Positions 10,067 through 22,894 of a DNA stretch of 64,000 nt are shown here, one piece after another. Both the position numbers and the translations under genes were made by a program. The DNA is from Stachybotrys elegans (lineage: Eukaryota; Ascomycota; Sordariomycetes; Hypocreales; Stachybotryaceae), in contig JAGPNK010000007.1 of NCBI GenBank assembly GCA_020746835.1, positions 2,031,501 through 2,095,500 of the forward strand, written 5' to 3'. The notes under the pieces were generated by a model, which worked only from the letters and a program-made list of their open reading frames with translations, did not search any database and was not told where the DNA came from. The number at the start of each line of letters is the position of its first letter. Positions within the stretch are counted from its first letter, which is position 1.

Positions 10067-13000
10067 ACAGAAAGAGCTCGCAACCGATGCCCCAGATGGC
10101 GGTCTCAGCCTGTTGAGAAAACGTCAAGAGTCCAGATATGTTGGACGAGGTGCCAGTGACGCCTTCTGAGGCGGCAAGAAGTGTGTGTGTGTGGTATAAG
10201 GCTACGTGCTTGGGGACCCAGGTATGACTGACTGACAGCTTGAGTGGGGACGAGAGGCGCCAGAACTATCAGGATCCTTGACGTTCCGGGCATCCAACGG
10301 CATCGAGACCTTCTTGAAAAGCAAGAAACGGTCAAGAGGATGTCAGGCCAGAGGTGTCAAGATCCGTAGAAGTAACCGACCGGGTACTCGGGTGTGGAGA
10401 GGGTTGTTGGACAGGGTAAGGGCACCGGCTGAAGGTATGCGTGGGGGAAGGGGTCGCTTCGGGGAGATGAGGTCTGTGTGGGTAGGGCCAGCCTTGCTCG
10501 AAGCCAATATTCGGCTGAGACGAGACAAAGAACGGTGATAATGTGTCCAGGAAAGGATCGTAGGGGGTGGGATTTTGAAGGGGTTTGGATAAGGGTATAC
10601 AGGGGTAGTTGGAAACTTTGGAAAGGTGAGCTAAGAACAGACCAAGGCGGGTATCGTGAGTCCAAGCATGTCAGATCGATGCAGGAGGCGTATCTGGATG
10701 CAGATTTAGGCGGCTTAAAATAGGGTAGGCAAGCCTGTATGGCGGTCAGTAAGACACAACCTAGCATGGACGAGGAGGTGTTGATCGAGGAGATGCCTTG
10801 GCACAGACGACAGGGCAATCAGATCCTCCGGAGCAAGACTCTTGGGAGAGAAGAGGCGAGGTGTACCTGAGTAAAGACTGCGGCTTGTCGATGCTTGACG
10901 TGGGGGGGGGAGGGAGGTGGGTTATGGGAACTGGAGGTCAGGAAGATCGACTTTGCATATATGGAAGAGCCAGGTAAACCCGAATGCCTGCTGAATATTG
11001 TGAGATGATCAATCCAGATGTATTTATGTGGAGAAAGATCAGATATGCAAAGTGACGATGAGCGTAAGGCTAGTCATGGCTCATCACTTGAGGAGTCGAG
11101 GCGAGGGCCTCGATGGAGGTGCGGCCCGACCTAGCCCGGGCCCTTCAAAGCAAAGCAGGACGACGACGGGAACGATCCAGATCTCGCCAGATCAAAATGG
11201 AAACCGACAAATTGGTCCAAGATTGAGACAGCATGACACGGGTACCAATCCCAATCCCAAGAACCACAGTGCTTTGGTAAGGAAGAGGCAGGGAAGCGAG
11301 TGGCATCATGGTCTTTGAATAGAGACAGCGTCCATGCTTACCTGGATCTTGTACCCGTCGTACCCGTCCCCGTACCCAATGGGGCGGACCTTCTGTCAGC
11401 GGCGTTGGAGAGTGCAGGGGAACTGCTGGGCTGAAATCAGCAAAAGGTGATCCAGGATGAGAGCTCGAGAGAAGAGGTGGGATCAGGGAAGAGAGTAAAG
11501 GGAGATGCGCCATATGACACGAGCAACACATGGGCATCGGATGCCCTCCCTCCCTCCCTTAGCTACTTTACCTTGGACGCCTCGGGGTATGCGCGTGGTG
11601 AGTGGTGAGTAGCGAGTGGGTAGATGTAAGTGGGTAAGAGGAGTTCGCTTAGGGAACGGCTGTTTACCACAGCCAGCAGGAAGTTCGAGTAAGGGGCCAG
11701 GAGAATAAGCTGCGTCAATGACTAGTACTACTGATTGCGCGACTGCTTTCGAAAAGACGGGGTCGCTGGTGGTCACGCGCCTGCGTCTGTGTCGATTGCG
11801 GGAGCCACGACCTAGGATAGCTATCGTGGAGCGAGCACGGCAGCGCAGCATTGCCACGTCTCCGAACCCGACGACGGCGGCCGCTGTACGGAAGCAGACG
11901 ACGGGCGGTCCGACCTCTGCCCTGGTAGCATCCCGACCCGTTCAGTGGTCATGATGGCGGTCTTGGTTATTGAAACTCAAAACATGCACAGCCTTTGTCG
12001 CGGCGAGGCAATAAAAGATCCTTTTGAGCCTGGCCTGCTTGTCTCAGCAAAAAGAGGGCCACGACAGCGAGGTGTTGGCGGGGATGACAGGTCAGAAGAG
12101 TTGGGACGAGGCCCCCGTGGTCCGATCTAGGGGTCCGTCCGTCCAAACACCCAGACGCCCCGTACCGTACGATGCAAAGAGCGGTAGGTAGGTGATAAAA
12201 CGCTATTGTAGGCGGGCGGTGCGGGTGGATTCCCTCCATCAGGAACTCTCGGCCCCGGCCGGTTGGGAGCGAACCAGACCCCTTCCTCTTGGGTCCCCAA
12301 AAGCCCAGCCCTCCAGGGCTGCCCTGACCATGTCATGCTCGGAGATGCAGGATTCCAAGCCATATGTATGCTCGAGCAGCCTGACCATGGGCATGACTCG
12401 CAAAAGAAGAAGGTCAGATTTGCCCATGGTTTCGGTTCACCTACATCTTTCATCGCGACCGTTTGCAGAGTCGATGCTTGTGCCTCCTCCCAGTCTTGTC
12501 GGGAGCCACTCCATGTCTTAGATGTTCCCGCCGGATGGTCTCCCCTATGCAAGCAAACGGATCGGCGCCTTGCCAAGTACGTACAGTTGGGTGTCGGCTT
12601 GAATCCATGTATACACCCCAGCTGTTTGCTGCCAACAAACATCCAACCAGCCCAACATATGAACCGCAATAATAACTAGCAGACGCAGTTGTGTGGATGG
12701 AAGGGCCAGGAGTCCCTGCGGCTTCATTCCACGGGCCGTCCACTAAGAAGGCAAAGATGACGGCTCTCCTATCTGCAGCCATGCTGCAGGCGTTGCATTA
12801 GTACCTCACGTCACAGTTATAGTGTAAAGCAAGGAAGCCAATCAGCTTTGCCAACCGCCGGAGGTCTGGCGGAAATGCGGTATCTTGCATGATGCTTTGT
12901 TCTCGGATTCCCGCTTGGCTTATTAGAGCCCAGGGGCAGGGTATCACTACACCGCAATCGCACTTGCTGTGTACAGTGCATCCCTCCTTTCGATCCTGGT

Positions 13001-16000
13001 TTTTAACCCAGATCGCGCTGGTGGGAAGGATCACGGGCTGGACGGTTCTCGGCGGCAGTGGATCCTCCGAGGTGCTTCACGGACGCTGGCCCGGTGCTTG
13101 GGTCCGTGTCGATTGTGAGAGCTACCCCCCTCTGTGTCAAGCTTCTTTCTTTTCCGTCTTTCAGTTAGTGCCGCTGCGGTTGCCACTGAATAATTTACCC
13201 AGGGGCAGAAAATTGATATCTGAGTGCCATGGTCGTTGATTACCGGGGGGGGGGGCCGAGACTCAGCAGTGCGAAAGCTTCTTCGCCTTGGCTGACTTCT
13301 ACCTGAAAGGCGGAAGCTTGGGTAGGCCGGCACAGGCGCCACTCCTGCTTGTCAGCCTTACTAGTTCCGACAATTTGGAATTCCGCACATATAGGGGCAT
13401 ATTCTCCCCCCTCTCCCCTAGCGTGTCTCTGAGTGAAAGTGACCGGAAAAGCGCACACGGCCAAATTGTCTTCGTCATCTCGGCTGTGGCGCCCTTAACC
13501 TGTGCGCTCAGGGCGAGCTAATTGGTGATGGCGGTACGGTACGGCACACCCCCTGCGGACAGATGGGGAAATGACCAATGGATTCCTGGTGGGCTGGAGT
13601 CTGGAGTGGCCTTGGTGCAAGGTCTGGATTCTTCTCCCCGAGTGGCGTAAGCTTTCGGCTGGCCGGTTGGCTCCGGAGCAGGCCATTTCGAGCCAAGTGT
13701 TAGGCCCAGCTGCACTGGTGACACTGCATCTCCGATAGATAGGCCACCTACCTATCCATCCACAACGTGCTACATACGAGATGGAGAGCTTCCGGGTGGT
13801 GCTCAAAGCTATGGTGTGAGGTAAATAGCATGTGCGCAATAGCAGCTGATAGAGGGTCCTGGGCGGGTAAGGGTGGCAGCCGTCCGAGGATTCAATTAGC
13901 AAATCCTCCACTGGTAACCCCAGCCTGCCGCTGTTTGATTGGTTATACATTGTGTAAGTTCAGTTCGCCCGCCCTGCATAGCAATCAGGGCCCGATGGTT
14001 TTCGGGCACCTGGCTGTTGGCTTGCCGTAGAAACACTGAGGCTGATACCGCAGCTGGGGTGACAACAGGCAACCCCGGCTCGATGGCCTCGATCAGGGGA
14101 TTTCTTGCGAATCGACAATTATTGAAGCGATGGGTCGCCTGACCATACCCAGGGGAAGCCATTGCGGCTGAACCGCACATATCAAGACCCAGACTGTAGA
14201 CAGGTCAATGACTTTGCCAAGTCCATTGAACGGAGAAAGAGGCTGGGAACAGGGTCTATCCATGGCTCTGGTTCTGACTGGCAGGAGGCTGCCTCTGATC
14301 CGTGGGCGCCCTCGCTGCAAAGGAGTTTCCAGGCCAAAGAAGACCTCATGCGTAGGGAGGCATCTTGGATGCACAAAGATGGACTGTGGCTGGCTCCGAC
14401 GGTTTGGAACGGGGTGGTTGCCACGTGGAAGATGTTGCCGGCTAAACCAGCGCCTAGGGTAGACGGAGTGTGGGAGCAAGGTGATGAGCATCCGCGCGGC
14501 ATCATTGGCCAATCTGTCTCTCAGCTCAGCTTTGCAGGGAATTGGCCAACTTGCCATCGCCCTCAGACGACGAGACATGACGCACTTGTGCTGCATGCGG
14601 ACGTAGGGGTTCGGGGAATGGGCCGCTACTCTAATCAGTCAGGATAATTTTCTGCTTGCCTCTGTGCACTAATTAGCCAGTGAAGCCGTATGGGATCATC
14701 TCCGTAGCGTACTGCTATGCTGGTGAACAAAAGAACCTTTTTGTCGATCGGATGTGGAGAAGCAGACCGCCTGCCTAAGAAAGGAACAGCACAAGATGAT
14801 CATTTGATGGAGTCCCTGTGAGTCCCTGGGCAGATTAGCGAAGCGTCGATAGATTGTTCGTACTCGGTTCGCCTAAGCTGGGTCCTGGGGTGAGCGATGC
14901 GAGCAACCCTCCTCCTGGCGTTCGCATCAGCGAATGGGGCGGGGGGAGGGAGGCGTGTCGGGAAATGCGAAGACCGGGACAAAACACCCGCTTGCTCACC
15001 GCTTGGGGCGCATGTCTCGGACTTTGGAGAATTCTCCAAGACAGTTTACCACAACTGCCTAGCAGGTGGGCGCGACGGAGATTGCACAGGTGTGATTCAA
15101 GGTCATCGAGAACCTGGATGACGTAGGGGGCAATACTTGTCCCTTCCGCTCTTCGTTATTTAATTTAATTTAATTTTTTTTTGCCTTTGGCAGGAACCTT
15201 GGAGGGCAGGATGGGCCGAAGGAAAGAGAGGCCTCTGTGACAAAAAGTAGTCACCATTCTGTCCATGTAGAGGAAGGAGCTACGACAAGTATTGAGTTTC
15301 TTAGCTACCTTCCTGCCTTAATGAGCCGACTTTTACTTCCATTGTTCTTTCCCTGGTATTGTTACGCAGAGATGCTGGGAACCGTGGTAGGGGTAACTCG
15401 GGACCGTTCACAAGCCATGGGGACCCACCAAAAAACAGCCTCAAAACAGCGTTCACGCCATGGCGATTGGACTTCCTTCCATCATACATACACCTGCCCA
15501 TCTTCGGAGCACCGTCCTACCAAAACTGATACCGATTAATATTCCCCGCACACTAGGTGGAGAGAGGCAAGGCAGGTCCCTGGATTTAACGGGCAGGCAC
15601 AGCCAGGGTTCACTCGCCCAAACAGGCAAGACCTGGAGCCTCCATAGCTTCTTCGTTGTTTCCCCTCCCCTCTGGGATCAACCTAGCAAGTCTACCGTAG
15701 TTAGGCTGCCTCCCAAGTCACCCTTGTCTCTCTCCTCGCCGCTCTACGCATCCTGTTTCTCTTCCTCCAGGTTCTTGCTTTTGGGCCTTGATTTTTGCTC
15801 TTGAGTCTCTAAATTTAACTGTACATCGGCCATGGAAAGTTTTTATCGCCTGGTGAGCTGCACTAGCTGCTCAGGGTGATGGTTGGCCAGTGTCGACTGC
15901 CCGCCTGCGAGTCCTATGAATTCCATTCTCATCCAGGTGCATTTGACGCATATCACCACCTACCTCACCTGATGACATGCCGATGCATTGGGAAGAACGC

Positions 16001-17659
16001 GTCCCCATGTGGGGGATCTGCCACATCAACTATGCGAGGCATATTGGCGCTTACTATACCTCTCCCTGGTGGAGGCGTTCTCGACCGGTCTATCGGCGTG
16101 AGCGACGCTCCCTCCCCCAGGTTACGGGACCGTGACGCTACGCCACGAATTCCTTCGCGAAGGGTCCAGACTTTCAGCGATCTCCCTCCCGAAACCAAGG
16201 TTTGTTGTTAGGATGCTCGTCTCTTCTATTCCTTTCTCCGTCTGACCTGTCAATCTACGGAGGTGCCGTTGTTGACTCGGATGATGCCGAGATGCCATGC
16301 CAAGACTTGAACACCACTTGAAACTGTGATGGGTTTGGCGGCAAGAAATTTCCTATACGAGCCACACGGATCATTATTTGATCTCTTGTTCAGATCAAAG
16401 CCTGGAGAACGAGGGGGTCATCAATGCCCAGTTTCTACTAGCCTACCAAATATGCCATTCGCAATAGCTGCAGTTTCCGCAACAAATGATCCAATCAAGC
16501 AGCCACTGCTCCTCCTCACCAGTTCCTCCCACAACGCATCATTTTACCTAGCCAGGCAGATAGCATGGAGTTCCTTAGGTTCCAAGTTGATGGGCTCATC
16601 GCCTTGGGAATGTGGTCTCCCAAATCATGCCGTATAAAGCCTGACCAGGCCTGCTGCATATGTCACCGGGCACGGCAGTGTTCTAGACACCACCCGCAGG
16701 AATAAGCACTTCAGCTCGGAGCAAGCTCCATGGCTTCATATTGGCTACTCGCCGTTCATCCGTAAAAAAAAACGAAAAAAACAAATACATAGTATGGTTG
16801 CAGAGCACCAAGCTCGATACACACCTTGTCTGGGGACCCTGGACTCGCTGGCATCGTGTAATGACGCATCATGGCTTGAGCTGGGCATAGAACCCAGACC
16901 AGGCCGTAGATGGAACACCGCCGTATATTCGACCCCCTATGCCGGCGATGATGTCCATCTCCCCGAACAGAGTTGCATATTATCTTTCAGCTGGGATGAT
17001 GACTCGGTCTCAACCAATGACTCAGACAGCTGGGAGGGGCGCTGCACCGCAAGTCGACACAGATCACGGCATGGAGCCCAACATCTCACCATGAAGACCG
17101 GGCACAGGTTTCTACGAGACTGTCACTCTGGCGTCACACACCGGAAGCCGACAAGGACCACACCGCTGGGGCAGAGACAGGGCAATACGCAGTGGGCGGC
17201 GAATTTACCGTTCAGCTCAGCTCGTCCGGGGCACGGGGGGGTTGCTGATCATTACTCCCTACCCAGCGACCGGCAAGTCGGATCCCAGTGAATAGTCGGG
17301 GAAATCTTGCCGACATTACGTCGCGATGGGCCAGCTGTACGGTAGGTCCAACTCTGGTCGACTAGATTAGCTTCTACCAGAGCCAGCTGAACATGGAGAC
17401 ATGAAGCCGAGATGATTAATATTGTTCTGGACGACTTGCTCCAGGGTAACTCCGGCAGCTCGAATGGAGGAGGATATCGTACGCAGGGTGCAGATGGACC
17501 GGTTGACCTGATGTGGTTGCAAGGGGAAACTGTATGTACTGGGAAGATGTGAAGGATTCACTGAATCTCTATGACGGTCTACGTCCCTCTCCACCACCTA
17601 GTATATGCCCATCATACAGGTTGCCAAAGGAATGCATTCTACATCCAACCATACTGTTA
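10067..17659. other. Gene-poor stretch (7.6 kb)
   Basis: No reading frame here has protein-like composition, conserved motifs or a convincing chain of exons, and I found no tRNA or rRNA. From roughly 10.3 to 11.9 kb the minus strand is C/T-rich, as leaders of regulated fungal genes often are. Minor items: a CCCT tetranucleotide run near 11546-11561, GTACCCGT-type repeats near 11347-11376, a G11 run at 13245-13255, an ATTTA-type AT run near 15160-15181 and A-rich tracts near 16764-16790. It may hold long leaders or non-coding transcripts. Confidence 0.4.
13245..13255 (+). repeat. Poly-G run (G11)
   Basis: Eleven G in a row in non-coding DNA. Its exact length is uncertain in any assembly, and this matters here because C/G runs are suspected of length errors in two genes of this window. 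Confidence 0.8.
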
Positions 17660-18963
17660 TTACAGTCGACTTCTAGGCGGCGATGGACGGGGAATCAGAT
17701 GATCAACCGCAAGCGTATTCAGATACCCTGGATGCAGTTGGTCGAGACGGGTCACACCGCACATTTTCATCGTCGTCTCCAGTTCGTCTCTCAGAACTGC
17801 TCAGGTGTCAGCGAAGTGGTCGAGCACGGGGTAGGAGAAGATGTCTTACTCCCAATGTACTTCAAGACACCTTGGTATCCATAATTCAGAGCATAGAGGC
17901 ACCCACGGCCTATGCCAACCGCTTTTGCACCGAGACACAGCGCCTTGAAGATGTCTGTCCCGCGGGTTATCCCACCGTCGATGAGGACATCGAGTGACGT
18001 GAATATGTCTGGGCAGTTGCGGTGAATCTCGAGTAGCACGAGGATAGTAGATGGGGCAGTATCGAGGCTGCGCCCGCCGTGGTTCGATATCACGATGCCG
18101 TCGACGCCTGCGTCGCGGGCCATCATGGCATCTTCGCACGTCTGCACCCCCTTGAGCACGATTGGCAACCCGGGCACGCAGCTCCGTAGCCACGGGATAT
18201 CCTCCCATGTGACTGACGCGTCGATGTAGTTGCCCATGATACGCCCGATGCCTCCTCCCTTGGTGTCGACATCCGAGGCCGACGCCCCGGAGAGTGGAGA
18301 GGTGTATGTCTCACCAGTCTGCACTCTCTCGTCGGCCTCCCGCTTTCCTGGGATGGGCGCGTCTACCGTCACGAAGAGCGCCTTGATACCGCACTGGAGC
18401 GCCGCCTGCAGCAGCTTCCTTGAAGCCTCGCGGTCTCTGTTGATGTAGAGCTGGAAGAAGACGGGGACTTGAAAGGGTGGTTCTGGCGAGGGGTGGTTGT
18501 CGATGGCGGCTACGACGTCGGCCAGAGGGACGGATGCGCTGGTGGAAACACACTGCGCGATGCCAGCGACTTTGCAGGCCCGCCCTATGGCCCTCTCGCC
18601 GTCTGGATGGACAAGTCCCGCCATGGCTGTCGGGCTGCAGAAGATTGGCATGCGCATGTCATGTCCGAGGATAGCGGTGCTCATGTCAGTGGCGGCGACG
18701 TCACGCAGGATCCTGGGCCGGAGAGTGATGGCAGAGTACATGGCATCATTGCGCTGCTTCGTGTACGTGTCCGTCGCTGCAGAAGAGACAAAGGCCCATG
18801 CTTTGGGAGTCAATGTCCGGCTGGCGACGAGTTCAAAGTCATGAGTCGACAGCAGAGACGAGAGGCTGGGCTTGCCGTGAGCTGGAAGCTGGACGAGGGA
18901 GCGGCCTGGGGAGTGGAAATGCTGCTCCTCGGGAACGGCGGAGGGTTTTCTGGGCGAAGCCAT
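17660..18963 (-). CDS. FMN-dependent alpha-hydroxyacid oxidase/dehydrogenase, likely peroxisomal
   Basis: Exons 18963-17850 and 17796-17660 (53-bp intron with GCTGAC branch) encode 416 residues. The protein is a stand-alone FMN_dh TIM barrel with no cytochrome b5 domain. Family signatures: VPVFFQLYIN (substrate tyrosine), FVTVDAPIPGKREAD, VLKGV (catalytic lysine), ISNHGGRSLD (catalytic His/Arg) and DGGITRGTDIFKALCLGAKA with GIGR (FMN phosphate). The reaction is oxidation of an L-2-hydroxyacid (lactate, glycolate or similar) to the 2-oxoacid; the substrate cannot be read from sequence. Splicing restores ILRDELETTMKMCG and ends the protein in PPRSRL. SRL is a recognised variant of the PTS1 peroxisomal signal. 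Without the intron, translation stops early and the signal is lost. Confidence 0.9.
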
Positions 18964-19396
18964 GATGCCGATGCATCAGAGGAGGCTATCACGGGGAGCT
19001 GGGCTGTTTGTCCCAACGGAGAGACGGTTGGTTGCTGATCACGCAGCGAGTTTGTTGTACGTCGCGCGCGGCTGCTGCTCCCGCCCCTGCTGACGAGACG
19101 CGATGGGGTTTTGCATGGTGTCTTGGAGGAATGATTGACGGCGTGCTAGCTGAGAGGCGGACTGCAAGATCGGGGGGCTGTTCGCGGTGTTTTGTCCCGG
19201 GCACCGAGTTGCCGAGGGAGGAAAGTTAAAGTGCATGACTCTGGCACTGATGCAATTCTGTGCCTGCTTACCTGCTTACCCTACAGTGTTGAATCTCGCC
19301 AGACCCAGATACTTGAACTTCCAATGAAACGCAGTTTCTTCACGAGCCGGCACGTTTTCATCATCGGTCTCCAGCTTGTCTGGGAAACGACAGTCC
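18964..19396. promoter_or_regulatory. Promoter of the FMN oxidase / 3' region of the DUF4202 gene
   Basis: 433 bp between two minus-strand genes. It must hold the oxidase promoter and the 3' end of the upstream gene. Small ACC(T/C)-type steps near 19266-19285; no TATA box seen. Confidence 0.4.
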
Positions 19397-20192
19397 TTAT
19401 TTCGCTTCTGCAGGCTGCAGGGCCTTGCCTATCAACATCTTGGCCCGGTCCCCCAGCTCCATCTTCAGTGCAATCTCCCTCCCCTCATCCGTCATCTTGC
19501 CCCACGTCTTTCTCAGGATGCCAATGATCTTGTCCTCGTCAATGTCTGGCTTCTTCTCAAAGTCGTCGAACTGGTCGTCGAGGAAGACGAGGCAGGCCAC
19601 GTCCTCGAGGACCTGCGTCTCCGGGTCGGCGCCCAGGTTCTCCTTGCGGATGAGGGCGGCCACACGTTCTCGAGACGAGGCGGGGATGGCTGGCTGGATC
19701 GAGGATGCCGCGAGAAGCTCCGAGATGCGTGCAGCTGCCTGGGATTTCTGCTTGGATCGCCAGGTTAGGTAGCCTGGCCGGGTCATAGGGAAGCTGCTTC
19801 GCGGAATCTCCCATCTTTCACATGCCATGACATGGTCAGCCGTTGCTTGCGAGAGTGATGGAGAAATACTCATGTAAGAGCATATATGCCACGACAGCCG
19901 CCCGACACACAAACCGCCATCGTGCACATGCAACCAGACCAACAGAGAGACGACGAGGAGAAGCTTACCTCCTAAAGTGCTGAGCCCTACATGCCAGCTG
20001 CAGCTCCTGCGAAGCCGTGGGGCAGCGAGCCTGCAGCCATCGCGTCATCTTGCGGGCATAGTGCACCTCGTAGGGCAGCGTCCCAGGCCCGTCAGGCCCG
20101 TCAATCTTGTTGGGGTCCAGCGCATGGGCCTCGTCGATGAGCCGCAGCGCCTCGGCATACTCGGCGGACAGAGGGGGGAGAGCTTGAGCCAT
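19397..20192 (-). CDS. DUF4202 family protein
   Basis: Exons 20192-19969 and 19814-19397 (154-bp intron) encode 213 residues. Splicing joins CRAQHFRR to WEIPRSSFPMTRPGYLTWR. I recognise DUF4202 from the run of motifs: IDEAHALDPNK, ELHYA-like YEVHYARKMTRWL, the RAQHFRRW junction, WRSKQKSQA, VLEDVACLVFLDDQFDDF and LRKTWGKMTDEGRE. The many conserved His, Asp and Glu residues (H in RAQH, ED/DDQF) suggest a small helical metal-binding or hydrolase fold, but no function is established. The family also occurs in bacteria. The start at 20192 (MAQALPPLS) is chosen because the longer in-frame N-terminus has no family match. Divergent from the SANT-like gene. Confidence 0.85.
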
Positions 20193-21318
20193 GATGTACG
20201 GATGTTTATGATGAGTATCCGCGATGCTTGTTTCAACGAGAGCGAGACTTGGGAACAGCAACTCCGCGGAAATAGATACACGAAAGCCAATACCTACTAC
20301 TAAACAGAACGGCAATGATACGATGAGTCAGCAGCGCGCCACCTCACCTACCTCTGTCTCATTGCATCATGAGGATTGTCTGCAGCTTCATCTGAAGGGC
20401 CGAGGGCAGGTTGGCTGTTGTATCCAGGAGCCCGACGATGGCGAGGACTATTAATTTCCTCCTACAACACCATCAAGGCTGCAAGATACAGTTGTACTCC
20501 TAATCGGTTGTGAATGTGGAGGAAGAATCGCGAATTCATGCCATCGACAGTAATAAAGACCAATCAAGGCCAACCTCCTTGTTCCGTCTAGCCACTACCA
20601 TCGATTTATAGAACACTCTGATAGCCGTAAAGTCATGTAACAAGGCCGCTGGCTAGTATTTATTAAGTGACAGCTACTACCATCTCCTGGTCCGGCCGAT
20701 GAACATGCGCCCGTGAACAACTGACAACCAGTTGCGAACCGCTACCATCCAGTCACCTAATCCCTTTCTTCGCCTTTCCGCCCGTACACTGCCCTTGCAC
20801 TACCTCTAGTAACCTTTTCTCTCTTTTCCTCTTTTCCTCATTTGCGGAGCAACAACTTGACTCTGATCTCTTCACCAGCACCGTTAGCAGTTCTTCGCTG
20901 TGCGCCTCTATTTCCCCCCTCTCTTTGTCACCAACATACACATACAAAGTTCATCTCCCCATTCCTTGCGCATCTTATCCCTTCCCTACGAACTGCTCAA
21001 GCCACAGATCCCGTGTTTGTACGCTCCATCTACCGTCCCGCCGCAGAACATGCTGATCGCGTCTGTACATCCAGGGATTCACAGTACAGCACAACACCGA
21101 GAGGTCTCATAGCTCTTCAATAAAGAGTAGCGTGATATAACAACACCCATTCCCATCTATTTCCCTCACTCGCTGAGCTCTCAACTCCTCAAACCAAGAG
21201 CTTTGGGACACCTTCCACCTGTTGCTGCCTGTGAACTCCCCCTCAAAGCTTCTCTCACGCGTCACTCTCTATTTTTCCCATATGGCGGGAACTTTGAAAG
21301 AGACGGTCGGATCCGAAG
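20193..21318. promoter_or_regulatory. Divergent promoter region, DUF4202 / SANT-like gene
   Basis: 1.13 kb between two divergent start codons. From about 20760 to 21310 the plus strand is strongly C/T-rich, a typical long fungal leader for the SANT-like gene, with several upstream ATGs. No gene or RNA recognised. Confidence 0.45.
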
Positions 21319-22894
21319 ATGGGTTCACCCAACGAACAGGCCACTGCTTCAGATCCTGACACCTTCGAAATCTTCATGTCCGGAGCCTTGCTGGGTGACA
21401 GTCCAGTCGTTATCCGGGCCATGAAACCCGAAGAGCAGTCCACTTCGGGAGATGACCCTGAGACCACGTCTGATTCCGAGTCTGCCTCTGCTTCCGAGGC
21501 GTCTTCCAAATCGTCGCCCGAGCCGGAGGATAAACCTACTGAGAACCCCAAAACATCCGACTCTTCTGACTCAGGGTCAGCCACTGTAGACTCGGAAGCA
21601 ACTTCTACAGATTCCGAGCCGGCGTCTACTGATTCTGAAAAGCCATGCCTCAAAAAGCAGAGCAAGGGCGCGCCTCGCTGCCTCAAGGCCAACGAGAAGA
21701 CCTCCAAGCCCCCCAAGGCTGTGTGCAAGAAGAAAGCTGCCGCAAAGAATAAGGCTTGCAAGAAGAAAACCAAGCCTGCCCCTTGCAACGCAAGTGACTC
21801 GGGCGATGCTGATGAGTCTGCTGTCGAGTCCACCGATGAAGAGGGTAAGCAGGCATATGCTGATCCATGAACCACCTCCATCCTCTGACTTGCAAAGCCT
21901 CTGCGATTATTCAACCATCAGAAATTTCCAGCACATCTGAAGCTTCTACCGCACCTCAGAGCTCTGCGAGCGCATCCGACGTCGAGCCACAGTCCGAGTC
22001 CGACGTTGCCAACCTCGCCGGCGACGAAGCCAGCACCTCGGCCACAGATAATGGATTCACAACCACCGACGACGAAGCCGCCACTGAGGAAGTCGAGCAG
22101 GAAGCGCCGGCAGAGAAGAAAGTAGCCGAAGCTCCCGCCAAGCAAGCCGAAAAGACAAAGGAGGCTCCCTCCGGCTCCTCAACATGGACTCTCTCCGAGG
22201 ATGCCCTACTTACCACGATGAAGACGAGCAAGTCGCCGCTGTCTTGGGTTGAGATTAGCAAGGCCCTTGGACGGAGCAAGAAGGAGCTCAAGGCTCGTTG
22301 GGGGGAGATCAAAGACCGTCCCCGCAAGCCCGACTCCGACGATGAGGCACAAGACCAGCCCGAGGCCGCAAAACCTGCCAAGGTTGATGACGACGCTGTC
22401 AGTATGACCTCCAACAACGTTATTCCATCCAGGAAGAAGCATGAAGCCGAGAAGCGCGGCGGTAAGACACGCCAACCCATTCGCCCTCTATCTCCAGCTC
22501 AGCAAAACACTTGCCGGACAACGGCCCAGGCTGACACCTCCCAGGCCACGAATTAGCCATCTACGCACCCTCCTCGGCCAGCGACGCCGCCAACGAGCGG
22601 CGCCAGCAGGCTGAGTACCTGCGCGAGCACATCTGGAAGGAGCTGTACCCGCCCTCGGCGGCGGCCGAGGCGGACGACCACTTCACCCAGGCCATGTGCG
22701 ATTCGCTCGCCGCTGTGCATAGCAAGTACCAGCTGAGCAAGTGGCTGGAGATGCAGGCCAACTTCTACAACGCCACGGGCCTCCTCGTGCCCATTGAGGA
22801 TATCCGTCGCCGCTGCGAGACCAGTGACGAGGATCTCATGCTGGTGAAACGTGTCCGACAGTGGGTTGAGGAGACCGATAATACCAAGGCCTGA
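21319..22894 (+). CDS. Acidic Ser-rich protein with one SANT/Myb-like domain
   Basis: Exons 21319-21844, 21898-22461 and 22557-22894 (introns 53 and 95 bp, both with CTGAC branch points) encode 475 residues. The first ~250 residues are low complexity, with repeated Ser-Asp/Glu steps and a lysine-rich patch with regularly spaced cysteines (KPPKAVCKKKAAAKNKACKK). A SANT/Myb-like helix set follows at about residues 265-315 (STWTLSEDALL..WVEISKALGRSKKELKARWGEIK). The C-terminal exon is a well-ordered helical region (YLREHIWKELYPPSA..YQLSKWLEMQANFYNATG) ending in KA. The layout suggests a chromatin- or DNA-associated nuclear factor, but I do not recognise an orthologue with known function. Confidence 0.75.
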
